Program-made: the position numbers and the translations under genes
The notes under the pieces: model-generated
The model's database searches: none
The model's input: only the letters and a program-made list of their open reading frames with translations
Told to the model about the DNA's origin: nothing
Assembly: GCF_022814865.1 (NCBI RefSeq)
Contig: NZ_JAKVRD010000003.1
Span: 94,001 to 158,000 of the forward strand
Origin: Shimia aestuarii
GTDB lineage: Bacteria; Pseudomonadota; Alphaproteobacteria; Rhodobacterales; Rhodobacteraceae
Direction: 5' to 3'
Length of the DNA: 64,000 bases
Shown here: positions 45,064-54,946 of the stretch, in pieces
Position numbering within the stretch: the stretch's first letter is position 1
Layout of the letters: every line of letters starts with the position of its first letter

Positions 45064-45095
45064 ATCTCCGACTCGTCCGTGTTGAGGTCGGAGAT
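45064..45095 (-). promoter_or_regulatory. 9-bp inverted repeat masking the ldtR ribosome site
   Basis: On the minus strand ATCTCCGAC (45095-45087) pairs with GTCGGAGAT (45072-45064) across 14 nt. The second arm contains the GGAG of ldtR. In RNA it would hide the ribosome site; in DNA it could be a MarR operator for self-control. Confidence 0.55.
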
Positions 45096-45163
45096 TGCGC
45101 GACAAAGCCCAACAATCGGTTAAACCGCGTCGAGAATAGATAAAATGCAAAGTGAAAGCTGCG

Positions 45164-45421
45164 CTAGCCGCTGATGGCGCGCGAGATATTCCCGATCAGC
45201 CCCTGAAACCGGTCGGGTGCGGGCTGTTGGCCCGTCACCCATTGATAGAGGTCTTGATCGTTTTCGTGCAGCAGATCCTCGTAAAGATCGAGAGCCGCTG
45301 CATCCATCCCCGCGAGGTTATCATCCGCATAGCGCTCGAGGATGATATCCATTTCCTTGATGCCCCGGCGCATAGAGCGCATCTTGAGGCGTTTCAGGCG
45401 GGTCTCGCGGGGTTCTGTCAT
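45164..45421 (-). CDS. sdhE: FAD assembly factor SdhE (succinate dehydrogenase assembly factor 2)
   Basis: 85 residues, all helical. RLKRLKMRSMRRGIKEMDII contains the RGxxE motif needed for flavinylation of SdhA, and LYEDLLHENDQDLYQWVTGQ is the usual second half. It starts 1 bp after the XRE gene stop, so the two are coupled. Small but a clear family member. Confidence 0.93.
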   Translation of the reverse strand: MTEPRETRLKRLKMRSMRRGIKEMDIILERYADDNLAGMDAAALDLYEDLLHENDQDLYQWVTGQQPAPDRFQGLIGNISRAISG

Positions 45422-45422
45422 C

Positions 45423-45833
45423 TTAGCCGATATCCTTCAGTTTCAACCGAAGCTTCTTTTCCAGCCGCGCCATCTGGTCAAGCTTCAATTTGAGATCAGT
45501 GCGCAAATCACGCATCTCGACGAGGATCGCATCAAGACCGGGGACCGCTTCTTCCTCTGGGGTGAGGTCGACGCCTTCGCCTTCCCCGATCAGGAGCCAG
45601 CCAACCGACACGTTCAAAAGGCCGGCCATCATCTGAAGCTTGTTGGCGCGCGGCTCGGAAATATCGTCCTCCCAGCCTTTCACGGTCGTCAGCTTGACAC
45701 CCAGACGGCGGGCAAGTTGGCCTTGCGTCATCGAGGCGTTGTTGCGGGCCGCGGCAAGACGATCTCCGAACGTTGCCACGTCCTCCCCGAACCAGTTGTC
45801 GTCCGTCTGGTCCAAGATGGTTTCTTCCGTCAT
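45423..45833 (-). CDS. XRE-family helix-turn-helix regulator
   Basis: 136 residues. FGDRLAAARNNASMTQGQLA and RRLGVKLTTVKGWEDDISEP form the Cro-type helix-turn-helix at about residues 22-80; the C-terminal third is an acidic linker then a basic coiled coil (RDLRTDLKLKLDQMARLEKK). The ATG follows GGAGACCGATAA. Operon with sdhE suggests a link to respiratory-chain assembly, but the target genes are unknown. Confidence 0.87.
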   Translation of the reverse strand: MTEETILDQTDDNWFGEDVATFGDRLAAARNNASMTQGQLARRLGVKLTTVKGWEDDISEPRANKLQMMAGLLNVSVGWLLIGEGEGVDLTPEEEAVPGLDAILVEMRDLRTDLKLKLDQMARLEKKLRLKLKDIG

Positions 45834-45884
45834 TTATCGGTCTCCTCTGCCTAACCGCTTGATCGGGTCCCGGGCGCACCCTAA

Positions 45885-47490
<1,606 letters not shown>

Positions 47491-47494
<4 letters not shown>

Positions 47495-47895
47495 GCGCAG
47501 ACCTGCCAGAGTATTATTTCCGCGTCCGCGAGAACGGCGCCGTGGTGTTCCGCGTCGATAGCGACAACCGCCAGCGCCGGATCGAGATGGACCAGATCGC
47601 CGTGGTCAATATCCGCAACGGCGAGATCAAGCCGCATGGCGATCGCGCGCTGTCGGAAGAAGATGTCGCGGTCATCCGCGACTGGATGAGCGAACGCCAG
47701 GGCGTCCTCGCCGCCCGTGACATCGACGATATCCTGCGCACAGTGGATCACCTCAACCTGACGACGCAATGGGCCCAATCCCGCGCCTCGGAAGACCAGC
47801 TCGAAGAGGTTACGGATGCGCTTCTTCTGGCGATGCATGACCTGCGCTCGGTGCTTGTGCGCAAGAAGGCCGACCGGTTGATGAAAGAGGATTGA
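47491..47895 (+). CDS. Conserved hypothetical protein of Rhodobacteraceae type
   Basis: 134 residues, soluble, no signal peptide. The N-terminal part is beta-rich (YYFRVRENGAVVFRVDSDNR, then RRIEMDQIAVVNIRNGEI) and the C-terminal part helical (WMSERQGVLAARDIDDILR, LLLAMHDLRSVLVRKKADRL). I do not recognise a named family. The ATG overlaps the VOC stop, so it is the third gene of the aminotransferase operon. Confidence 0.72.
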
Positions 47896-47920
47896 GGGGG
47901 AGGCTCCCGCCTCTTTGAGA

Positions 47921-48025
47921 CGCAGGCCAAGGCCTGCGCCGTCAAAGCGTTGGGCGTGGCTGGGGGCGCAGCCCCCAGACCCCATTTGCAACTGGGGGCC
48001 CTGCCCCCAGACCCCCGGAGTATTT
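47921..48025 (+). repeat. Hairpin cluster with a duplicated CTGGGGGC/GCCCCCAG unit and GAGTATTT
   Basis: CGCAGGCC/GGCCTGCG (47921-47938) is followed by two copies of the same hairpin, CTGGGGGC-GCA-GCCCCCAG (47960-47978) and CTGGGGGC-CCT-GCCCCCAG (47992-48010), each followed by ACCCC, then GAGTATTT (48018-48025). It lies between convergent genes and would terminate or protect both transcripts. No T run is present. Confidence 0.7.
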
Positions 48026-48040
48026 CCACAAAGGGGAAGA

Positions 48041-49426
48041 TCAGGAGCGCGCGAAATGGCTGCGGAGCGCAGGCAGTTTGCCACGCCAGAAGCGCAGCAT
48101 CAGCAGGACCGCCGCCACGCTCAGCCCCATGACGAGGCCGAACCACACACCCGGCCCCTCCCAGCCCAGTACGAAGCCGAAGACATAGGCAAAGGGCGCG
48201 CCCACAATCCAATAGCTCACCGTGGCGATGATCATCGGCGCTCGTGTATCCTTGACCCCGCGCAGCAGCCCCAGCGCCATGACCTGCGCCGCATCCACCA
48301 CCTGGAACAGTGCCGCCATCATCAAGAGCATCACCCCGGTGGCGATGATCAGGCTGCGGTCCGGGTCTTCCGGCGCAAGGAACAGACCCAAAAGCACGTC
48401 GGGAACGGTCAGGAAAACCGCCACCGTCGCCACGGCGACCCCCATCGAGAGCGCGATGACGATCCATGCCCCGCGCGCAAGATGATCCGCGTCCCGCCGC
48501 CCAAGCGCATTGCCCGCACGCACCGTCGCCGCGTTGGAGAGGCCCAAGTGCACCATAAAGCTCACACTGGCCAGTTGTAGCGCGATCCCATGCGCCGCAA
48601 GCGCCACCGTCCCCAGCCAGCCCATCATCACGCTCGAGGCTGCAAAAAGCCCGACCTCAGCAAGGTTGGTGACCCCGATTGGCACACCAAGCCGGAACAC
48701 ATGCGCAAACGCATCCCAGTCGGGCCGCCAGAGCCGGGCAAAAAGATCATGCTCAGGCAAGGCGCACGCCGCATATAGCGCGATCCCCAAGAGCGACACC
48801 GCCTGCACACCGAGCGAGGCAATGGCCGCGCCACGCAGGCCGAGTTCTGGTGCCCCCCAGTTGCCGAAGATCAGCGCGTAGTTGATCACCGCATTGAACA
48901 CCGCCGCGCCGACCGTGACCCAGAACACCACCCGCGTGCGCTCGAGCGCCGCAAGATAGGACTTGAGCACCATCACGAGAAGCGCCGGAATAAGCCCCAC
49001 CCCCGCAATCCGCAGATACACCTGCGCATCCGCCGCCAGCGCCGGTGCTTGCCCGAGTCCACGCAGGATCGGCCCGGAGAACCACATTACCGGCAAAGTC
49101 AGAAGTGCCGCGATCACCGAGAGCCACATGCCCATCCGCGTCGCACGGCGCAATGCCGTCTCGTCATCCTCGGCCGCCGCCTCGGCCACCAGCGGCATCA
49201 CCGCGATGGCAAAGCCCGATTCAAGGATGAACAGGACAAAGAAAAAACTCGACCCAAGCACCACTGCCGCAAGCGCCTCGACCGAATACCAGCCCAGCAT
49301 GACCGTATCTGTCAGATGGATGGCAAATTGCGCCACGTGGCCCCCGATCAGGGGCACGCCAAGGCCGAGAATCGCGGCCAGATGGCCCCGAGGGGTCATC
49401 GCAGAAGGTAGGGTTCGCGTCGTCAT
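48041..49426 (-). CDS. MATE-family multidrug/toxin extrusion transporter
   Basis: 461 residues with twelve predicted membrane helices arranged as two repeats (GVPLIGGHVAQFAIHLTDTV opens the first and GVPIGVTNLAEVGLFAASSV the second). NorM-type residues are kept in MLGWYSVEALAAVVLGSSFF. It probably exports cationic compounds in exchange for Na+ or H+. The ATG at 49426 lacks a clear ribosome site; ATG at 49399 is an alternative. Convergent with the aminotransferase operon. Confidence 0.92.
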   Translation of the reverse strand: MTTRTLPSAMTPRGHLAAILGLGVPLIGGHVAQFAIHLTDTVMLGWYSVEALAAVVLGSSFFFVLFILESGFAIAVMPLVAEAAAEDDETALRRATRMGMWLSVIAALLTLPVMWFSGPILRGLGQAPALAADAQVYLRIAGVGLIPALLVMVLKSYLAALERTRVVFWVTVGAAVFNAVINYALIFGNWGAPELGLRGAAIASLGVQAVSLLGIALYAACALPEHDLFARLWRPDWDAFAHVFRLGVPIGVTNLAEVGLFAASSVMMGWLGTVALAAHGIALQLASVSFMVHLGLSNAATVRAGNALGRRDADHLARGAWIVIALSMGVAVATVAVFLTVPDVLLGLFLAPEDPDRSLIIATGVMLLMMAALFQVVDAAQVMALGLLRGVKDTRAPMIIATVSYWIVGAPFAYVFGFVLGWEGPGVWFGLVMGLSVAAVLLMLRFWRGKLPALRSHFARS

Positions 49427-49567
49427 GGCAAAAGCAGTAGAAGCGGATTTCGGGATTGGCAAGACACGCTATGCGCGATCCAGCAGCCCCCCGCGACACA
49501 AATGACACAGGCGTATCTCTGCGACGAGACCGGCCCAGCGCGGGCGGGCTTGGCCTCGAAAGACGAA

Positions 49568-49600
49568 GACGGCCCTGATCGCCCATCGATCAGAGCCGTC
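49568..49600 (-). terminator. Strong hairpin downstream of ppk2
   Basis: On the minus strand GACGGC-T-CTGATCG (49600-49587) pairs with CGATCAG-G-GCCGTC (49581-49568), broken only by one mismatch, and is followed by TTCGTCTTTCG. Probable terminator of the ppk2 transcript. Confidence 0.65.
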
Positions 49601-49664
49601 CAGTAAGGACCATTCGACGTTCAGACAGCACCGCGCCCCTCCTGCGACAGTGCTACGAAGGCCC

Positions 49665-50618
49665 TTATCCCTTGCGTGTATCGGGATGCAGCGCCGTGCC
49701 GAGGATATGCTCGGAGCGGTGGATCACATGGTGAGCCGAAGACACAATGAGCGGGTCCGGCGCATGGGCAATCTTGAGGTTCTTGCCCGGATAGTCGAGC
49801 GAATCGAGGAAATGCAGCATGCAGTTCAGGCGCGCGCGTTTCTTGTCGTTCGATTTGATCACCGTCCAAGGCGCATCCGCCGTGTCAGTATAGAAGAACA
49901 TCGCCTCTTTCGCCTCGGTATAGTCGTCCCACTTGTCGAGAGACGCCTTATCGATCGGCGACAGCTTCCACTGTTTGAGCGGGTCTGTAGCCCGGCTCTC
50001 AAAACGGGCGCGCTGTTCATCCTGCGTCACCGAGAACCAGTATTTGTAGAGCCGGATACCCGAGCGCACGAGCATCTGTTCAAGGTCCGGTGTCTGGCGC
50101 ATGAATTCGAGATATTCGTTCGGCTCGCAAAAGCCCATCACCCGCTCAACACCGGCGCGGTTGTACCAAGAGCGGTCGTAGAACACCATTTCGCCCACTG
50201 TCGGAAGCTCTTGGATATAGCGTTGGAAATACCACTGGCCCTTTTCCTCCCAAGTCGGCTTGTTCAGCGCGACAACGCGGGCCTGTCGCGGATTAAGGTG
50301 CTCGGTAAAGCGTTTGATCGTGCCGCCCTTGCCGGCCGCATCCCGGCCCTCGAACAGAAGCACGAATTTCTGCCCGGTCTCCTGTGCCCAAATCTGCACC
50401 TTGAGAAGCTCGGCCTGAATCTGCGCCTTCTGACGCTCATAGACGCGGCGCGAGAGCTTGGTGTCATAAGGGTACTCGCCCGTCTCAAAGGCGCGGCGCA
50501 CCTCTTCGGCGGTCGGCTGCACCTTGCGGTTGGCACTGGATTTTTTCACCGAGGCAACCTTGATCTCCTCTTCGGCTTTCGTGATCGCAGCAGGGGCATT
50601 CGCAGGGGATGCGGTCAT
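49665..50618 (-). CDS. ppk2: Polyphosphate kinase 2
   Basis: 317 residues. It moves phosphate between polyphosphate and nucleotides. Walker A is FEGRDAAGKGGTIKRF, the lid-arginine region NPRQARVVALNKPTW, and Walker B with the family signature is FYDRSWYNRAGVERVMGF; CEPNEYLEFMRQTPDLEQML follows. The first about 45 residues are a low-complexity extension. The ATG at 50618 follows AAAAAGGAGACACGA. Class I PPK2 by length and motif order; direction of reaction cannot be told. Confidence 0.93.
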   Translation of the reverse strand: MTASPANAPAAITKAEEEIKVASVKKSSANRKVQPTAEEVRRAFETGEYPYDTKLSRRVYERQKAQIQAELLKVQIWAQETGQKFVLLFEGRDAAGKGGTIKRFTEHLNPRQARVVALNKPTWEEKGQWYFQRYIQELPTVGEMVFYDRSWYNRAGVERVMGFCEPNEYLEFMRQTPDLEQMLVRSGIRLYKYWFSVTQDEQRARFESRATDPLKQWKLSPIDKASLDKWDDYTEAKEAMFFYTDTADAPWTVIKSNDKKRARLNCMLHFLDSLDYPGKNLKIAHAPDPLIVSSAHHVIHRSEHILGTALHPDTRKG

Positions 50619-50664
50619 TCGTGTCTCCTTTTTCTGAACTTGTGCGAAGACTACTGCATCCTGC

Positions 50665-50689
50665 TTGACGTGGCCTTGATACACGTCAA
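50665..50689. promoter_or_regulatory. Inverted repeat TTGACGTG-N9-CACGTCAA between ppk2 and DUF2218
   Basis: Perfect 8-bp arms at 50665-50672 and 50682-50689 lie in the divergent region, 47 bp from the ppk2 start. The symmetry and two-turn centre spacing fit a dimeric regulator. No candidate regulator is adjacent. Confidence 0.5.
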
Positions 50690-50803
50690 CAAATCGCGCC
50701 TTTGTCGGGCCTGTTTTTGCGCACAGAGGCGGTGCGCTCCTGTGCGTTGCACAGAACCGCGCCAACGCCGATATCTTGGGCAACACAACATAGGACACCC
50801 CCC

Positions 50804-51088
50804 ATGACCCAGACAGCAACCGCCACAGCGCAAACCGCGCACGCCTCGCGCTACCTGCAACAACTCGGCAAACACTGGTCGCACAAGGCCGAGGTCTCCA
50901 TGACCCCCGAAGCCGCGACCATCGCTTTTCCCAATGGCAACACGCTGGCGATGCAGGCCGCGCCCGATCACCTCGCCATGCAGGCCACGACCCCGGATAC
51001 AGCCGACCTCGCAACCTTCCGCGACGTGGTCGACCGCCACATCCTGCGCTTCGCCTTCCGCGAAGAGCTCGTGATCGACTGGAGCTGA
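50804..51088 (+). CDS. DUF2218 family protein
   Basis: 94 residues. ASRYLQQLGKHWSHKAEVSM at the start and VVDRHILRFAFREELVIDWS at the end are the DUF2218 pattern, with conserved His-Trp-X-His and terminal Trp. DUF2218 proteins are often found with siderophore or iron genes; none is present here. The ATG follows ATAGGACACCCCCC. The role is unknown. Confidence 0.87.
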   Translation: MTQTATATAQTAHASRYLQQLGKHWSHKAEVSMTPEAATIAFPNGNTLAMQAAPDHLAMQATTPDTADLATFRDVVDRHILRFAFREELVIDWS

Positions 51089-51187
51089 TCTCCAAGTTCG
51101 GCCCCGATTGACTCTCGATCTGCTTGCGACGTCAGCGGCTCAATTCCGCATACCCAGACGCAGGGCAAAACCCTTTCTCAATGCATT

Positions 51188-51610
51188 TCAGGTCGAAGGA
51201 ATCGCTCTGCGTCCCGCCGCTTCCTCTCGAAACTCTGCCCAGCGGTTTCTCAGGTAAAACACATTGATAATCATCCAGAGCGGGTTCAGCGAAAGCAGCG
51301 TCACCACGATCAAAGCCCATCTACGGCGCTTCACGGCCATAAATGATGCCACCACTATCACAACCAGAAGCACCGCTAGGGGGGCTGCGAACTCGAAATC
51401 AACGCCTTTCGGGCTCCCAACAACAGCCGCAAGCAATCCGCCCAACGGAAAGACATAAAAAAATGCCGTGCTATAGGCGATGAAGTATCCCCAATTAAAG
51501 CCAAGCTTCTCTGGATGTCTCTGCTTCCATTTGTAGCCATGCCAAAAGGTCGGCACCAATGATACCAACAGTGCAAGCACTGAAATTCCCTGAATAACTG
51601 GTCCGAGCAT
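51188..51610 (-). CDS. Small membrane protein, lower GC, unknown
   Basis: 140 residues with about four hydrophobic segments (VIQGISVLALLVSLVPTFWH, YFIAYSTAFFYVFPLGGLLA, LAVLLVVIVVASFMAV and WALIVVTLLSLNPLWMIINV). Base composition is visibly more AT-rich than the flanking genes, and the upstream 200 bp are also AT-rich. ATG at 51610 is chosen; GTG at 51625 is possible and neither has a good ribosome site. I do not recognise the family. Possibly acquired. Confidence 0.6.
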   Translation of the reverse strand: MLGPVIQGISVLALLVSLVPTFWHGYKWKQRHPEKLGFNWGYFIAYSTAFFYVFPLGGLLAAVVGSPKGVDFEFAAPLAVLLVVIVVASFMAVKRRRWALIVVTLLSLNPLWMIINVFYLRNRWAEFREEAAGRRAIPST

Positions 51611-51862
51611 AGTAAGGATAACCACCCAAATGATTGAAGTCGCTTAAAGAGTTTCTTCTAGAGGTAGCAAAAAGAATTGGCAACACTCCTTGCCTGCACT
51701 CTTCCCCTACATCACCCCCAAATGCCGCAGCGGAACAAAGACCTTCCCACCGCCCAATGACCTAATCTGCGGGGATCGCACAGCGCGAAACCGCTCTTTC
51801 CCCTGCCCCGCTCCCCTGCCATAATGCGTGCCAATCAACACCAAGAAGAGCAGCGCACCCGC

Positions 51863-53821
51863 ATGGCAAACGATCTCCTGACCGAGACCCAATCGCAAAC
51901 CTATGACGCCTCCTCCATCGAGGTTCTCGAGGGGCTTGAACCGGTGCGCAAACGCCCCGGCATGTATATCGGCGGCACCGATGAGCGCGCGCTGCACCAT
52001 ATGGTCGCCGAAGTCCTCGACAACTCAATGGACGAGGCCGTTGCAGGCCATGCCAACCGGATTGAGGTCGAACTGCACGAGGACTACTCGATCACCATCC
52101 GCGACAACGGCCGCGGTATCCCTGTCGATCCGCACCCCAAGTTCCCGGACAAATCCGCGCTCGAGGTGATCCTGTGCACCCTTCACGCGGGCGGGAAATT
52201 CTCCGGCAAGGCGTATCAGACCTCGGGCGGCCTCCACGGTGTCGGCGCCTCCGTGGTCAACGCGCTTTCCGATTCCATGATCGTTCAGGTCGCCCGCAAC
52301 AAAGAGCTTTACGAGCAACGCTTCTCGCGTGGCCTGCCGCAAGGCCCGGTGGAAAAAGTCGGCGCTGCCCCCAACCGGCGCGGCACGACCGTCACCTTCC
52401 ACGCCGACCCCGATATCTTCGGCTCGCACCGTTTCAAACCCGCGCGCCTGTTCAAATCCATCCGCTCCAAGGCCTATCTCTTCTCCGGTGTCGAGATCCG
52501 CTGGAAATCCGCCATCGACGACAAGGAAACGCCCACCGAGGCCACCTTCCACTTCCCCGGCGGCCTCTCGGACTACCTTAAGGAGACGATGAACGGCTCC
52601 TCGACCTATGCCGACCAGCCCTTCGCCGGCACCGTCGATTTTCAGGAACGCTTCGGCACCGCGGGCAAGGTCGAATGGGCGATCAACTGGACCCCCTCGC
52701 GCGACGGTTTCATCCAGTCCTACTGTAACACCGTCCCCACTCCCGAAGGCGGCACCCATGTCGCGGGCTTCTGGGCGGCGATCCTCAAGGGGATCAAGGC
52801 CTATGGCGAGTTGGTCAACAACCGCAAGGCCAAGGAGATCACCCGCGAAGACCTCATCACGGGGGGCTGCGCCCTCGTCTCCTGCTTCATCCGCGAACCG
52901 GAATTCGTCGGCCAAACCAAGGACCGCCTCGCCACCGTCGAGGCCCAACGCCTTGTTGAAAACGCCGTGCGCGACCATTTCGACAACTGGCTCGCCGCCG
53001 ATACCAAATCCGCTGGCGCCATCCTCGATTTCCTCATCCTGCGCGCCGAGGAACGCCTGCGCCGCCGTCAGGAAAAAGAAACGCAGCGCAAATCCGCGAC
53101 CAAGCGCCTGCGCCTGCCGGGTAAGCTCGTGGACTGCACCGCGACCAACCGCGAAGGCACCGAGCTTTTCATCGTCGAGGGCGACTCGGCGGGCGGCTCG
53201 GCCAAGATGGGCCGCGACCGCAAGACCCAAGCCCTCCTGCCCCTGCGCGGCAAGATCCTCAACGTCCTTGGCGCCGCGTCCTCCAAACTCGGCTCCAACC
53301 AGGAGATCAACGACCTGACCCAGGCGCTCGGCGTCGGGCTGGGCTCGAAATTCAACGTCGACGACCTGCGCTATGATAAGGTCATCATCATGACCGACGC
53401 CGACGTGGACGGCGCGCATATCGCCTCGCTCCTGATGACGTTTTTCTTCACTCAGATGCGTCCGATGATCGACGCAGGCCACCTCTACCTCGCCTGCCCG
53501 CCCCTCTTCCGCGTCACCCAAGGCGCGCGCCGTGTCTATTGCCTCGACGAGGCCGAAAAAGACGCCGTCCTCGCCAAAGGTCTCGGCGGCAAAGGCAAAA
53601 TGGACGTGAGCCGCTTCAAGGGCCTGGGCGAAATGGACGCCAAAGACCTCAAAGAAACCACCATGGACCCCGCCTCACGCAAGCTCATCCGCGTCACCAT
53701 CGACGAGGACGAGCCCGGCGAAACCGGCGATCTGGTGGAGCGTCTGATGGGCAAAAAGCCGGAACTGCGCTTCCAGTATATTCAGGAAAACGCGCGGTTC
53801 GTGGAGGAGTTGGATGTTTGA
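51863..53821 (+). CDS. parE: DNA topoisomerase IV subunit B
   Basis: 652 residues. GHKL ATPase domain with [29 protein letters not shown] and [15 protein letters not shown]; transducer domain; TOPRIM domain with [20 protein letters not shown] and the metal Asp pair in [11 protein letters not shown]-terminal [17 protein letters not shown]. The length of about 650, shorter than GyrB, identifies ParE. ATG at 51863 follows AAGAAGAGCAGCGCACCCGC weakly. It works with ParC, encoded elsewhere, in decatenation. Confidence 0.96.
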   Translation: MANDLLTETQSQTYDASSIEVLEGLEPVRKRPGMYIGGTDERALHHMVAEVLDNSMDEAVAGHANRIEVELHEDYSITIRDNGRGIPVDPHPKFPDKSALEVILCTLHAGGKFSGKAYQTSGGLHGVGASVVNALSDSMIVQVARNKELYEQRFSRGLPQGPVEKVGAAPNRRGTTVTFHADPDIFGSHRFKPARLFKSIRSKAYLFSGVEIRWKSAIDDKETPTEATFHFPGGLSDYLKETMNGSSTYADQPFAGTVDFQERFGTAGKVEWAINWTPSRDGFIQSYCNTVPTPEGGTHVAGFWAAILKGIKAYGELVNNRKAKEITREDLITGGCALVSCFIREPEFVGQTKDRLATVEAQRLVENAVRDHFDNWLAADTKSAGAILDFLILRAEERLRRRQEKETQRKSATKRLRLPGKLVDCTATNREGTELFIVEGDSAGGSAKMGRDRKTQALLPLRGKILNVLGAASSKLGSNQEINDLTQALGVGLGSKFNVDDLRYDKVIIMTDADVDGAHIASLLMTFFFTQMRPMIDAGHLYLACPPLFRVTQGARRVYCLDEAEKDAVLAKGLGGKGKMDVSRFKGLGEMDAKDLKETTMDPASRKLIRVTIDEDEPGETGDLVERLMGKKPELRFQYIQENARFVEELDV

Positions 53822-53837
53822 GGGGAAGGCGTTTGCA

Positions 53838-54677
53838 CTATTTGGCTAGAACCGACTCCGCAAACCGATTTCCCACTTCGGTAGTCAGAATGCAGTTTCT
53901 CTTCAATTCTATCGCCCTGCTTTCTTTCTTCGGTAGTTCCGTAAAGGCTTTGAACCAATCGCTTTCCTCAAACGAGTTGTAGTCTTTGACTTTCTCTGGA
54001 GACGTCAGGGTTGCATCAGCTCTAGGGTGAACTAGCCCCAGCCCTGATAGGGTTTCAATGCTAGCCTGCACAGCAAGATATACATCTTTGCCTCTAAATC
54101 CCGCTTGATGTGCAAGCAGTAGAAGGTCCGGGTTGCAGAACTGGTAAAGGTCACTTCGACCGCCGTTGTCTTTGTATACGTCTTGAACAGTAATTGTGCT
54201 TGCAGCCTTCTCATTCGCTAGATAGGCAAACACCTGTGCATCTAGTGAACTCATTGCTTTCACTTTTTCAACGAACGACGGGTGGGTTATTTTAGCTTTC
54301 GCCGTTTGCATAGAAGAGGCTAGTAGGTTCGCGAACATTTCGCTCAATTCCGGATTCTGACCGTAGAACTTCAGCGCTTCAATAGTCGGCCCCGCGATCG
54401 CCAAATCCGGTGTCCGGATTTCCTCTTCAGGAACCCCTTCCAGCTTCTGCGACACGGATTGCTCAACCCATTTCTCGACGAACTCAGCGCTCCAAACCAA
54501 CCCTCGGACCGGCGCAAGCGCAACATTGACCACTTTCCCCACAGTTCCGAGAGCTTTTCCTGTTTCGGTCGCAATTGGTTTAAGAGCATCATCATAGATA
54601 GGAACAGCTTTGGCCAAGTTGGCTGCCGCATTCAAAGCGTCGCTAACCTTGCCGGGCTTTTCTTCATCTGCGCTCAT
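53838..54677 (-). CDS. DUF4393 (Abi-alpha-like) protein, probable acquired gene
   Basis: 279 residues, mainly helical, no signal peptide. KFYGQNPELSEMFANLLASS and HPSFVEKVKAMSSLDAQVFA are the core of the DUF4393/Abi-alpha family, which includes phage abortive-infection proteins. The gene is clearly poorer in GC than its neighbours and uses many A/T-ending codons. It stands alone between parE, convergent, and a repeat-rich region. The ATG follows TGAGGCAGCTAC. A defence role is plausible but not shown. Confidence 0.8.
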   Translation of the reverse strand: MSADEEKPGKVSDALNAAANLAKAVPIYDDALKPIATETGKALGTVGKVVNVALAPVRGLVWSAEFVEKWVEQSVSQKLEGVPEEEIRTPDLAIAGPTIEALKFYGQNPELSEMFANLLASSMQTAKAKITHPSFVEKVKAMSSLDAQVFAYLANEKAASTITVQDVYKDNGGRSDLYQFCNPDLLLLAHQAGFRGKDVYLAVQASIETLSGLGLVHPRADATLTSPEKVKDYNSFEESDWFKAFTELPKKESRAIELKRNCILTTEVGNRFAESVLAK

Positions 54678-54777
54678 GTAGCTGCCTCACTAGTTAACTT
54701 GCCAAAAGCAGTATTGACGTTTCTTAGCATCACGATCAACCGCCATCCAAGCGCCCGATCCCGAGGGTGGGTGCGGA

Positions 54778-54887
54778 ACGCGCCCGCCCATGGGGGCGGG
54801 TCGGGCGCGTGCGGGATGCAGGCATCCCGCATCCTCTGGCAAGGGCGATGACCTAAACACCCCCGTAGGGTGGGTTTCCAACCCACC
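54778..54887. repeat. Cluster of three strong hairpins upstream of the Abi-alpha-like gene
   Basis: ACGCGCCCG/CGGGCGCGT (54778-54810), GCGGGATGC/GCATCCCGC (54811-54830) and GGTGGGTT/AACCCACC (54869-54887) follow one another in 110 bp. The last is preceded by CCCCGTAG. Such GTAGGGTGGG hairpins recur as intergenic elements in many genomes. They lie next to the 11-bp tandem repeat. Confidence 0.75.
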
Positions 54888-54901
54888 ACCCCAAAACCCA
54901 C

Positions 54902-54945
54902 ACCGACGCAATACCGACGTGATACCGACGCGATACCGACGTGGC
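54902..54945. repeat. 11-bp tandem repeat, ACCGACG units, copy B
   Basis: Four units, ACCGACGCAAT, ACCGACGTGAT, ACCGACGCGAT and ACCGACGTGGC, fill 54902-54945. The first three are identical to copy A at 19643. It abuts the stop codon of the cbbY gene at 54947. Confidence 0.88.
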
Positions 54946-54946
54946 C

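Noticed and set aside
51824-51862. Longer N-terminus for ParE from ATG 51824
   Set aside because: The extra 13 residues are polar and not part of the family start; ATG 51863 begins the conserved protein.
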